This document shows positions 43,292 through 51,156 of a DNA stretch of 64,000 nt, piece by piece. The stretch spans positions 1 to 64,000 of the forward strand of contig NZ_BEWA01000001.1 in assembly GCF_003112535.1 (NCBI RefSeq). Reading direction: 5' to 3'. Below the pieces are notes generated by a model. The model saw nothing but the letters and a program-made list of their open reading frames with translations, was not told the DNA's origin and ran no database searches. How positions within the stretch are numbered: the first letter of the stretch is position 1; each line of letters begins with the position of its first letter. A program made the translations under genes and the position numbers. The DNA comes from Streptomyces rishiriensis. Its GTDB lineage: Bacteria; Actinomycetota; Actinomycetes; Streptomycetales; Streptomycetaceae.

Positions 43292-43957
43292 TCAAGCCGT
43301 CTCAGCTGTGCTTACGAGAGAGGACTCATGCACAGCGAACACAGCGTCGCATCGGTCGCGGACGTGGTCATCGTGGGTTGCGATGACCACGGCACATCCC
43401 GCTCTGCTCAAGTCACGGAGGATGTCGACGACAACAACGGTGTTGGCCTCGTCGAGAGCACCGGTCGGTTCGTCCGCGAGAACCAGGCTCGGCTGCTGGA
43501 TGATGAGACGGGCGAGCGCTACGCGCTGCTGTTCTCCACCGCTTAGGTGGTGGATTGTCTCTTTTTCCCGCCCCAACAGACCGACTCGGTCCAGGGAATC
43601 AGAAATAGCCGTGCTGCTCTTGGTGCGCAACCATTTCCGCGGCTTCACGGCCACTTCTAGGTTTTCCGCGACTGTCGCGTTCTCTATCAAGGCATAGTTC
43701 TGGAACAGGTAGCCAAGAGTGTCACGGCGGAATCTACGGATTTCACGTCGATTAAATCCGGTGATTTCCTTGCCTTCGTATCGAATCGTTCCGGAGCTTG
43801 GCCTGTCGAGCAATCCGAGGCAATTGAGAAGAGTTGACTTACCTGAGCCGCTCGGCCCTACGAGAGCAAGCATCTCACCGTGATTTACGGTAAAGGTGAC
43901 ATCCCGCCACAGAGCTCGATTGCCGAAGGATTTGGAGAGATTGGCGATTTCGATCAC
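43292..43957 (-). CDS. ABC transporter ATPase of the lactococcin-972-like operon
   Basis: A protein of 221 aa from GTG 43957 (GGAG just upstream); the open frame to 44221 overlaps the permease and is rejected. It is a MacB/LolD-type ATPase: Walker A VGPSGSGKSTLLN, Q-loop FQNYALIENATV, signature LSGGEQQRVALARL, Walker B PSLVLADEPTGALDE and switch His IATHDDHV. Located 40 bases after the permease gene, it completes the bacteriocin-permease-ATPase set typical of lactococcin 972 loci, where the transporter gives export and/or immunity. Confidence 0.9.
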   Translation of the reverse strand: MIEIANLSKSFGNRALWRDVTFTVNHGEMLALVGPSGSGKSTLLNCLGLLDRPSSGTIRYEGKEITGFNRREIRRFRRDTLGYLFQNYALIENATVAENLEVAVKPRKWLRTKSSTAISDSLDRVGLLGREKETIHHLSGGEQQRVALARLIIQQPSLVLADEPTGALDEANTVVVVDILRDLSRAGCAVVIATHDDHVRDRCDAVFAVHESSLVSTAETA

Positions 43958-43997
43958 AGCGCACTCCGGACTGGCAATATTCTTGGGACTGAGTGAC

Positions 43998-46097
43998 TCA
44001 TGCCGCTGCCGCTTCCTTGATGACTCGTCGGTGGAAGAATGCGAGAGCGATAAGCACCGCACCGAGCTCGAGGACGACGATGCTCGTGATGACACCGAGA
44101 TCCAGTGCAGTGATGTGAGTGGGTTGGAAGGGGGCGGGTGCACCCGAAGCAGCGAACTTGTCCAGCTCTCGGTTCTGCTGCCATGCCTCGAATGGAACTC
44201 GCGTGGCGAACACGGCAGCAATAGCCACTTCTACGGCGAGGATGAAGCGATGAGTGGCGACATATCTCCAGCCGCTCACATGTTGCGCGAAGATACTCTG
44301 CGCATTCTTGCGTGAGTAGATGATGCAGATGCCGACGCCGGCCACAAGTAGCACCACCATAGCGGCAATAAGATTGAAGATTTGCAGCCGAAGCTCGCCG
44401 ACCGAATTCTTGTAGTCTCGGGCGACTTTCTGACCTACTGGGCTGACCGCCGTTATGTACGTCTGCAACTTCTGCGCTTCGATGGACTTAAAGGCGTCAT
44501 CAGGGTCGGGGAAGATCACGCCGTCTTGAGACGCATATGTATCGTAGGCGTCGTTCGTTAGGAAGCGAGAACCATTGGGTACGACAATGAGAATGGGATT
44601 ACGGACGAAGGATCTGTCCTCCGTCGGACCGTATGCCGAGTTGTAAACCTGAGCGCCGGAATTATAGCCGAACAGGCGCTGGTTCACCCTGCTTTTGAGC
44701 GTCTCGGTAGGAATATTCCGACGCTGAGCCGGGTCAATTATCTGGGAGGCAGCTTTGGCGATTGCCTGCGAATGGGGACCGAGCGATTCGGGAATGATGA
44801 GTCGAACAGGGCGCGAGTCAGGTACCTTGGCGCTCGCGGCCTCCGATTCATATCGGCGTCCCGCTGGGTCAAAAACTGGCTGCTTACTCAGATAGGTGTC
44901 GTTGACGATGAGGAATTCACCGGAAGGCAAGTTCGCACCTGGGGCAGAAATCTGAAGATCCCGGCGTCCCGCAACGATCACCTCGCCTTTTCTGTCCGCG
45001 TTCCTTAGCCAAGGCCCCAGCCGCCTGTCCATTTCATCCAAATGTGCCGCGTAAGCACCGCTGAGGCGGAGCGAAACGGCATCGCCTACCTCTTGGTAGA
45101 CACCACGGTTCTCTTGACGCGCCATGACATCGCGAGCAGCCAGAGTGACATCCGTGGCAATGCTGAGAGTGAGTAGCAGAGCAGGGATGCGTACGAGGTA
45201 GACGCTGACGGATGCCGAACGCGAAGGCAGCTCACCTTTCAGTGCGCGAAGTATGCCGACCTTGGAGGTCAGAGCAAGAGCGGCGGCATGGGTAACCAGC
45301 ACGACGGTGGTTAGGAGGGCGGCGATTCCTGCGGCTATGGAAGCGAAGAGCCCCAGCCAGGCAAGGCCGTTGTAAAAGCCCAGGAAAGCGAGTGCCGCGC
45401 TGCCTACGATGCCGGCCGTCAGGAACCAGAACAGAACCAACTGGCGGAGATCGCGAATCAGGATATCTGCCAGCGACATTCCCTGCATGCGAAGCACCCC
45501 GTACGACTTCGCGCTGAGCAGCACGCTCGCGCCTGTCAGCGTCAGCGCCGCGAGAGCGACAGCGTAAAAGGCCAACAGCAGAGGATCGCCCGAATACTGA
45601 TCAGCCAGTTCGCTGTACGAGAGGGGATGAGACACGCTGGTGACCAGACCGAGCCCATCGAGCTCGGATTTCAAGTCAACGCCAGCCTCAGAGGAGCCAA
45701 ACACGTAATACATTCCGCGTGGATCGCGTTGCGCGATCTCTGAGATAGGATGCACGCGAGTCTTATAGTTCCTGCTGAATTCCGGGTATCCCTTTTTTAG
45801 CCAATCCGCTGCAGTGGCGTCCGTGGCACCCGAAGTCATATACAGGTGCCGAAGACCGTCGGGATCGTGCAGGTCGGATATCTCGCGAGCGACCACTACA
45901 TGATGTTCATGCGAGAATGACGTGATGGCCTGGATAACTTGCGTACTGTTCACTGAGTTATCGGAATCGAGCGCGTAAACCAGAGCAGAATTACCCAGCG
46001 GTTCGCTCTCATCCAGCGCTTGCACGAGCAGAAAAGCCAGCGCTGCTGAGAAGACCAAGACGGCAGCGTGGACGAATCTTATGCCTCGATGCAGCAT
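43998..46097 (-). CDS. Bacteriocin-associated ABC permease (DUF1430/MacB-like)
   Basis: A protein of 699 aa from ATG 46097 (MLHRGIRFVHAAVLV), with AGG five bases upstream. The longer frame to 46187 starts inside a terminator hairpin, so it is rejected. A membrane segment at the N-terminus (VLVFSAALAFLLVQAL) is followed by a large extracellular region, a block of three membrane helices (LLLAFYAVALAALTLTGASV; LVLFWFLTAGIVGSAALAF), a second outer domain, and a final set (IFNLIAAMVVLLVAGVGICI; VITSIVVLELGAVLIALAFF). This FtsX-like duplicated layout matches bacteriocin-associated integral membrane proteins of lactococcin 972 loci. Likely immunity/export with the ATPase. Confidence 0.85.
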   Translation of the reverse strand: MLHRGIRFVHAAVLVFSAALAFLLVQALDESEPLGNSALVYALDSDNSVNSTQVIQAITSFSHEHHVVVAREISDLHDPDGLRHLYMTSGATDATAADWLKKGYPEFSRNYKTRVHPISEIAQRDPRGMYYVFGSSEAGVDLKSELDGLGLVTSVSHPLSYSELADQYSGDPLLLAFYAVALAALTLTGASVLLSAKSYGVLRMQGMSLADILIRDLRQLVLFWFLTAGIVGSAALAFLGFYNGLAWLGLFASIAAGIAALLTTVVLVTHAAALALTSKVGILRALKGELPSRSASVSVYLVRIPALLLTLSIATDVTLAARDVMARQENRGVYQEVGDAVSLRLSGAYAAHLDEMDRRLGPWLRNADRKGEVIVAGRRDLQISAPGANLPSGEFLIVNDTYLSKQPVFDPAGRRYESEAASAKVPDSRPVRLIIPESLGPHSQAIAKAASQIIDPAQRRNIPTETLKSRVNQRLFGYNSGAQVYNSAYGPTEDRSFVRNPILIVVPNGSRFLTNDAYDTYASQDGVIFPDPDDAFKSIEAQKLQTYITAVSPVGQKVARDYKNSVGELRLQIFNLIAAMVVLLVAGVGICIIYSRKNAQSIFAQHVSGWRYVATHRFILAVEVAIAAVFATRVPFEAWQQNRELDKFAASGAPAPFQPTHITALDLGVITSIVVLELGAVLIALAFFHRRVIKEAAAA

Positions 46098-46157
46098 CGG
46101 ATACCTAAAAATCAGGGCGCCTCGCCGGGCGCGTTCAGAAAGAGACCGGTAGGAAAT

Positions 46158-46191
46158 GGCTGTGGAGGCGAGATGATCCGCCTCCACAGCC
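46158..46191 (-). terminator. Hairpin between bacteriocin and permease genes
   Basis: Arms of 13 bp (46158-46170 and 46179-46191; GGCTGTGGAGGCG and complement) around an 8-base loop, 60 bases after the bacteriocin stop. It would favour bacteriocin over transporter expression. Confidence 0.7.
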
Positions 46192-46251
46192 GAGTCGAGC
46201 TAGCCGTTCAAAGGCAGCGTGCCGCCGACCGGCATAGACCTCGATGAACGC

Positions 46252-46548
46252 TTAACAGCTCGGGTTGTAGTAGAAGCTGATGTTGTTCCTGGAGCCCTTC
46301 TGTATCGACGCCAGGGACCACACCCCCGCCGCCGTGCAGCCGCTACGGGAGATCTGGTCATTGTTCTGCACCGACGACGCGTGCTTGTTATTCGGGTGCT
46401 TGAAGTTCGACCAGGCACTGTTGGCGCCCTCGTCGTAACTCCACTTGCCTCCGTCACGGTCGACTGTGATGGCCATCGCCGGCGTGGCCGCGGCGAAAAT
46501 GATGGCGGTGCATGCCAGGGCGGCCTTAACCCCAGTCCTCTTGTTCAT
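46252..46548 (-). CDS. Lactococcin-972-family bacteriocin precursor 1
   Basis: A protein of 98 aa from ATG 46548 with AAAAGGGGAA upstream. A Sec signal peptide (MNKRTGVKAALACTAIIFAA, cleavage after AMA) is followed by about 73 residues starting ITVDRDGGKWSYDEGANSAW, then SNFKHPNNKHASSVQN and ending ISFYYNPSC. The GGxWxY and WSNxxHPxxxHxSSV pattern and the C-terminal YYN are the lactococcin 972 signature. Unlike the type bacteriocin it has two Cys (in SGCTAAG and at the end) that could form a disulfide. Family knowledge: lactococcin 972 binds lipid II and blocks septation. First gene of the operon with the permease and ATPase. Confidence 0.9.
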   Translation of the reverse strand: MNKRTGVKAALACTAIIFAAATPAMAITVDRDGGKWSYDEGANSAWSNFKHPNNKHASSVQNNDQISRSGCTAAGVWSLASIQKGSRNNISFYYNPSC

Positions 46549-46638
46549 GAATGATTCCCCTTTTCACCATGATTTTGATCAGGACAGGTCAAGATCTTGA
46601 CGCGGAGGGTAGCCGGTGCGCAACCTTGCGCTTATGTG
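46549..46638 (-). promoter_or_regulatory. Upstream region of bacteriocin 1, duplicated at bacteriocin 2
   Basis: About 90 bases before the ATG align almost base for base with 48642-48737. Shared blocks include TCACATAA, a TTGCGC/TTGTGC hexamer, GGCTAC-C/T-CT, CGCGTCA, GATCTTGAC, and the A-rich leader with the AAAGGGG box. A -10-like TACCCT/TACTCT sits about 80 bases upstream of the ATG. The conservation implies common control and a shared leader. Confidence 0.6.
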
Positions 46639-47021
46639 ATCTACGTAACCAGGTGAGATGTACAGCTATCCGCGCGCCGATTGGCATGGGCATGGACCTG
46701 GTGGTACGCGCCGCACGCAGAGAGGTCCTGGGTCACCTTGAACCTCTGGGTCGCAGAATCTTTCGCGCCCTCTGGCCGAGACAGGTTGGCGAAAAAGAGT
46801 CGTCGGAGTGCAGGCCAGGCTCTGCGGTATCTCGTCGTGGAGATGCCGCCCTGGATCACCCCGACTTCGGGTCAGACCGCGCTGGGGCGCTACGGTGCAT
46901 ACGCTTCGTGTCCGGCTGCTGCCGCGTAGCGCTGTATGCGACAGCCACTGTTCCGAAGTACACGTCCACAGACCGGCAATTCGGTCATTGCACCGCAACA
47001 TGAGGGTCGGAAACACATTTC
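46639..47021. other. Spacer between bacteriocin 1 and GT39-like gene
   Basis: About 380 bases without a credible gene. It should contain the promoter of the GT39-like gene on the plus strand; no clear motif was found apart from the duplicated block listed just to the left. Confidence 0.4.
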
Positions 47022-48476
47022 ATGCCATCACCCACAGTTGTTTTGCGTCGCCCCGTCCCTCTCTGGTTGATACCGATGCTGTGGACACTCGCCCTCGGCA
47101 CATGGGGTCTGTCTCGGCAAGACAGTGTCTGGCGCGACGAGGCCGCGACCTGGAACGTAGCTCAGCGCTCCACGTCTGAGATATGGCACTTGCTGGGGAA
47201 CGTGGACGTCGTGCACGGCTGCTACTACCTGCTGATGCATGTGCTGTTCGAGTGTTTCGGAGCCGGCACCACGACGTTGCGCCTCCCTTCGGTCCTGGCC
47301 ACGAGCGTGGCAGCGGCCTGTGTCACGGTCATCGGTCAGCGGCTTGCCGGCACGTGGGCAGGCTTGGCCGGCGGCCTGGCGTTCGGGTTGCTTCCGGCCG
47401 TGCAGTTCTACTTGCAGGAAGGGCGGCCATATGCGCTTGTGGCAGCCGGGGTTGGCATCTCGACTCTGCTGCTCATCACTGTGCTTCAGGGACGCGCCCG
47501 TGCGGTGCACTGGGCTGCTTACGGCGGCACTGTCTTGATCTGTGCAGCGCTTAACTGGCTGTCACTCATGGTTCTGCTGGCTCACCTGGCGACTCTGGCC
47601 TGGTCCCGAACATCGCGGGCGCTGTGGTGTCGCTGGTTGGTAGCTTCTGCAGTCGCTGTGGCCTGCGTGTCGCCGTTGATCCTCTTCAGCCAAGGCCAGT
47701 CAGCGCAGGTGTCATGGATACCCCCGCTGACTTGGCACATGCTGATCGGCCCGACGGTCCTGCTGGCGATCGGTGGCGTGGGAGCCCTGCTTGACCGGCC
47801 GCGGGCCGGCCAGTTGTCGCTGGCCACCGTCGGGCTACCGCTGTTGGCAGTGCCACAGCTTGGCCTCATCGGTCTTTCCCTGATCCAACCGTTGTTTTTG
47901 GACCGCTACATCCTCTTTAGCATGCTGGGCCTCGCCCTGTTGGTTGGCGGAATCATCGGCTCAGCGGTACAGGCGGCAGCGCCTCGATTCCCGAGGTTGT
48001 CGGTGTGGATCTTGCCCTTGGTGGTCGCTGCGGCGATGGCGGCCCTGTTGCCGCAGTCACTGTCCAAACGCTCTCCCGAAAGTCGAGTGGACGACGTCCT
48101 GGCTGTGGCAGCAGACATACAGCGGATGAAGAAGACTGGCAGTGCGGTGCTGTTCGTCCCATCGGCCCGCAGAGACGTCAAATCGGTCTCCCCAGGAGCT
48201 TTTGCCGGACTCCATGACATCGCCCTGACCGAGAGCCCGGAGAGGTCCGGAACGCTGAAGGGCGTGGAGGCCAATCCGGCGAAGATTCGTGCTGCGATGC
48301 TGCTGCAGCAGCAGATCCTGCTGGTCGGGGATGCTTCTACGGTGGCGAAACCGGTGACAGCCGATCGGGACAAGATGAAGATTTCCGTGCTGGGATCGTA
48401 CTTCACGGCAGTAGCCGACAAGCAGGATCGTGGCCGCAGGGTCACTCTCTACGAGCGGCGCGCGTCTGCCCGCTGA
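47022..48476 (+). CDS. Polytopic membrane glycosyltransferase-like protein (GT39/ArnT-like)
   Basis: A protein of 484 aa from ATG 47022. It begins with a membrane helix (LWLIPMLWTLALGTWGL), followed by WRDEAATWNVAQRS, in which the DE pair in the first loop is typical of lipid-linked sugar transferases of the PMT/ArnT group. Nine to ten hydrophobic segments follow up to about residue 350, then a soluble C-terminal domain of about 130 aa. It lies between two bacteriocin genes. A link, for instance changing lipid-linked cell-wall components that lactococcin-972-like peptides bind, is possible but unproven. Family call moderate. Confidence 0.75.
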   Translation: MPSPTVVLRRPVPLWLIPMLWTLALGTWGLSRQDSVWRDEAATWNVAQRSTSEIWHLLGNVDVVHGCYYLLMHVLFECFGAGTTTLRLPSVLATSVAAACVTVIGQRLAGTWAGLAGGLAFGLLPAVQFYLQEGRPYALVAAGVGISTLLLITVLQGRARAVHWAAYGGTVLICAALNWLSLMVLLAHLATLAWSRTSRALWCRWLVASAVAVACVSPLILFSQGQSAQVSWIPPLTWHMLIGPTVLLAIGGVGALLDRPRAGQLSLATVGLPLLAVPQLGLIGLSLIQPLFLDRYILFSMLGLALLVGGIIGSAVQAAAPRFPRLSVWILPLVVAAAMAALLPQSLSKRSPESRVDDVLAVAADIQRMKKTGSAVLFVPSARRDVKSVSPGAFAGLHDIALTESPERSGTLKGVEANPAKIRAAMLLQQQILLVGDASTVAKPVTADRDKMKISVLGSYFTAVADKQDRGRRVTLYERRASAR

Positions 48477-48641
48477 TCGTTACTGCGTTGACGACCTCCG
48501 CCGCCTGATGTGCCGGAAATAGGAACTAACCCAACGGAGCCGCAGTTCATGCCTGTGGCTCCGCTCCTTTGCCTTTTGCCCGTTCGCGACACGAGAGTGT
48601 CAAGGTCGACTCGCCACTGCTGTATGCGGCATACAGTTGGA

Positions 48642-48737
48642 TAGGTCACATAAACATTGGGTTGTGCGGCGGCTACTCTGCGCGTCATGATCTTGACTTG
48701 TCCTCATCAAAAAATCATGGTGAAAGGGGAGTCATTC
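48642..48737 (+). promoter_or_regulatory. Upstream region of bacteriocin 2, duplicate of 46549-46638
   Basis: Same ordered blocks as the bacteriocin 1 upstream region (TCACATAA, TTGTGC, GGCTACTCT, GATCTTGAC, A-rich leader, AAAGGGG) at the same distance from the ATG. This shows that gene and control region were duplicated together. Confidence 0.6.
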
Positions 48738-49037
48738 ATGAACAAAAGGACAGGAGTGAAGGCCGCCGTCGTATCTGCGGCCCTTCTGCTCGCTGCCGCC
48801 TCGCCGGCACTTGCCACGACCGTCAACATCGCTGGCGGCACGTGGAGCTACGACTCGGGCGCCAACACCGCCTGGTCGAACTACAAGCACCCGCAGAACG
48901 GGCACACGTCGTCAGTTCAGACCGGCGACAGCCTCACGCGCAGCGCCTGCACGGCGCCGGGCCAGTGGTCTTTGGCCTCGCGGGTGAAGACGGGCGCTGT
49001 GCACTACTACTACAACCCGAACGTGGACTGCGGCTGA
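48738..49037 (+). CDS. Lactococcin-972-family bacteriocin precursor 2
   Basis: A protein of 99 aa from ATG 48738 with AAAGGGGAG upstream. Signal peptide MNKRTGVKAAVVSAALLLAA with cleavage after ALA, then TTVNIAGGTWSYDSGANTAW, SNYKHPQNGHTSSVQTGD and a C-terminal HYYYNPNVDCG. It keeps the two Cys of bacteriocin 1 (SACTAPG and near the end). It is a clear paralogue, on the opposite strand, with no transporter of its own, and is followed by a terminator. It probably shares the transporter/immunity pair at 43.3-46.1 kb. The divergent mature regions may target different strains. Confidence 0.9.
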   Translation: MNKRTGVKAAVVSAALLLAAASPALATTVNIAGGTWSYDSGANTAWSNYKHPQNGHTSSVQTGDSLTRSACTAPGQWSLASRVKTGAVHYYYNPNVDCG

Positions 49038-49093
49038 GGCTGCAGTCTAGGTAGCTGCCGGGTGGAGCCTTCGCCAAGGGCACACACGCAGCG

Positions 49094-49130
49094 GCGCCCC
49101 CACCTCGTCCGTCCGGTGGGGTGGGGGTGC
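49094..49130 (+). terminator. Hairpin after bacteriocin 2
   Basis: Eleven-bp arms GCGCCCCCACC (49094-49104) and GGTGGGGGTGC (49120-49130, one G-T pair), 57 bases after the stop. Confidence 0.65.
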
Positions 49131-49156
49131 CCCTGTGTGTCTCCGGTGACTCGGCG

Positions 49157-49300
49157 TCAGCCCTGGCCGTCGGCCGCCTCGGTCTCCCGTTCGCTCTCCT
49201 CCGCTGCTGCCGCCCGCCGCATGCCCTCCTCGCCGAAGTACACCGACAGACGCGACGTGTCCAGCTTCTTTCGGCCACGCCGCGCGGGTGCCACCTCCAC
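49157..49300 (-). CDS. Small hypothetical ORF
   Basis: A 47-aa frame from GTG 49300: MEVAPARRGRKKLDTSRLSV, then YFGEEGMRRAAAAEESERE and a short acidic end. A basic start followed by RLSVYF and a helix recalls the start of ribbon-helix-helix proteins, but the protein is too short to assign. The upstream frame joins the transposase remnant, so it could be a fusion artefact. Confidence 0.3.
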   Translation of the reverse strand: MEVAPARRGRKKLDTSRLSVYFGEEGMRRAAAAEESERETEAADGQG

Positions 49301-49313
49301 ATAGCCGCCCGCG

Positions 49314-49460
49314 TCACGCCTTGCGGATGCGGGGATGGTCGGCGGCGACTTGGTCCAGGAGCTGGGTGCCAACGGTGGAGTCCTGCACGTTCGCCGCGGT
49401 GACCAGCACGGCAAGGAGAAGGCCGATCGTGTCGGTGACGATGCTCCGCTTCTCATCTGC
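49314..49460 (-). mobile_element. IS5-family transposase fragment (minus strand)
   Basis: Encodes DEKRSIVTDTIGLLLAVLVT, AANVQDSTVGTQLLDQVAAD and HPRIRKA before a TGA (49314-49316). This is the internal part of an actinobacterial IS5-type transposase; no start, no DDE end. Confidence 0.65.
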
Positions 49461-49586
49461 TTGACGTCATCCGGTTCCGACGCAACTGCCTGCTGCCAGT
49501 TCTCAGCAACATTCCACAGGGGTGGACACCCAGACCGCTCTCCGGAACCGCCTAAAAGCGCTCTCCGGTCTCACCTACGCAGCCAG

Positions 49587-49840
49587 CCATTGAACACGGC
49601 GCCCGCCTCGGCATCGATGTGGAAGTAGTCCAACGCACCCCGGGCACCGAAGGCTTCGAGGTGATCCCGCGACGCTGGGTCGTCGAGCGCACCTTCGGCT
49701 GGCTCATGCACCACCGCCGACTGGCCCGCGACTACGAAACCCACCCCCATCGCTCCGAAGCCATCATCCACGTCGCGATGATCGACCTCATAAGCCGCAG
49801 ACTCACCCGCGAATCCACCCTGAACTGGCGCGACACCTGA
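49587..49840 (+). mobile_element. IS5-family transposase C-terminal fragment (plus strand)
   Basis: Encodes HGARLGIDVEVVQRTPGTEG, then FEVIPRRWVVERTFGWLMHH, RRLARDYETHPHRSEAIIHV and ESTLNWRDT with a TGA at the end. RWVVERTFGWL is the conserved catalytic-Glu helix of this transposase group. Together with the opposite-strand fragment at 49314-49460 it shows an inversion or nested insertion of one IS type. Confidence 0.75.
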
Positions 49841-50084
49841 ACCTCGAACCAAACAACCTCGCCGGGACAAAACGTTCTTTAAGCGGCGCCGTAGTTCAGC
49901 GCGTAGCTGTCGGACTGCGTGCGGCGCATGGGGGATGCGTAGGGGTGTTCGTCCTCGGCGAGGGGCCGTGCACCGTGAACAGGATCTTTCGCAACCTGAT
50001 GCGCGTCTTTGCCCTCTTCCTCGAGGGCGGATCGGTATCGATGTGGCCTTCCCGGCTCAGCTGTCCTGCATCGAAGGAGACTCA

Positions 50085-50987
50085 TTGTTACGCAACGCAG
50101 TTCGGGCCGTGGGCGTCGCTGGCCTTGCCGTGACGCCCTTGCTGGGAGGGGCGACGGGGGCGTCGGCCGCCGAGGGCGCGAGCCCCGCTCCGGGCGGCAG
50201 CCCGCCTCCGGCGGTCCGCCTGGAGTACCACGTGAATCAGAACCTCGCCCTGGAGGCGGGTGACGACATCTCGTTCAGCCTCGACGGAATGCCACCGGGA
50301 TGGGACAAGGTCGAGGTCACCTCCCCCGCCCTGCAGGAGCCAATCACCCTGACTCCCCTGAAGAAGGGCTCGCCGCAGTCGGTCCAGGTGGACGCGCCAG
50401 GAACAGACCACCGCGTCCGCTCGGGCCTGCGCGCGGGCACCTATCCGGTCACCGCGACGAGCCACGGCCGTACCATCGCCACCGCACAACTCAAGGTCCT
50501 AGCGGAGAACACTGCGCAGATCTACCGGTTCGTCATCGGGCCCAGGAACGCGTCCCCCGGCAGCGGCACACCCGCCTCCCTCCGCCCGGGCAGCGACGTC
50601 CGGGTGGTCCTCACCGACCTGCGGGCCGCACCGGGGGAGAACTCCCTGACCATCACGTCGCCCATCCTCAAGGGCCCGTTGACGATCAAGACGGACAGCC
50701 CGGACGACCCCGGCTGCAAATGCGACGACCCTGGCACTGTATACGCGGGCCACGGACAGCTGCGAGGCGACGTACCCAACGGCCGCTACACCGTGACCGT
50801 GGTCAGCCACCATGGGCAGCAGACCACGAAGCAGCACGTCACGATCGCCGGCCAGCCCATCGCGGACGGCGGCGGCCCGTCCTGGGCAGTCACCGGTGGC
50901 AGCGCGGCCGCAGCCTTGGTCCTCGCCTCCGGCGGCGCGTTCGCGGTACGGCGCCGCCGCTCACGGAAGGCTGCGCCCTCCGCGTAG
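50085..50987 (+). CDS. Secreted, membrane-anchored protein
   Basis: A protein of 300 aa from TTG 50085, five bases after AAGGAGA. A signal peptide (LLRNAVRAVGVAGLAVTPLL, cleavage near ASA) is followed by two similar beta-rich halves (EVTSPALQEPITLTPLKKGS and TITSPILKGPLTIKTDSPDD), i.e. a tandem Ig-like duplication. The C-terminus has a hydrophobic helix (GGSAAAALVLASGGAFAV) and a RRRRSRK stop-transfer tail. The product should be displayed on the outside, anchored by its tail. Proteins like this occur in Streptomyces envelope biology; exact function unknown. Confidence 0.8.
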   Translation: MLRNAVRAVGVAGLAVTPLLGGATGASAAEGASPAPGGSPPPAVRLEYHVNQNLALEAGDDISFSLDGMPPGWDKVEVTSPALQEPITLTPLKKGSPQSVQVDAPGTDHRVRSGLRAGTYPVTATSHGRTIATAQLKVLAENTAQIYRFVIGPRNASPGSGTPASLRPGSDVRVVLTDLRAAPGENSLTITSPILKGPLTIKTDSPDDPGCKCDDPGTVYAGHGQLRGDVPNGRYTVTVVSHHGQQTTKQHVTIAGQPIADGGGPSWAVTGGSAAAALVLASGGAFAVRRRRSRKAAPSA

Positions 50988-51156
50988 CGGCGAACGTGGC
51001 GGCCGCGGACCGTCAACCCCGAGCGGCTCGAGCGGGCACCGGTGGGCGCGTGCCGAACTGTGTTCCCCGCCTTCTCCGGTACTCCCTTCATCTCCTTCGC
51101 TGCCTCCGGCCGCTTCCGGTCCGGAGGCCATTTGTCCACGACTCAGAAAGTATTCC

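Noticed and set aside
46097..46187. Upstream GTG start for the bacteriocin permease
   Set aside because: The GTG lies inside the 13-bp terminator hairpin and lacks a ribosome binding site; ATG 46097 is better.
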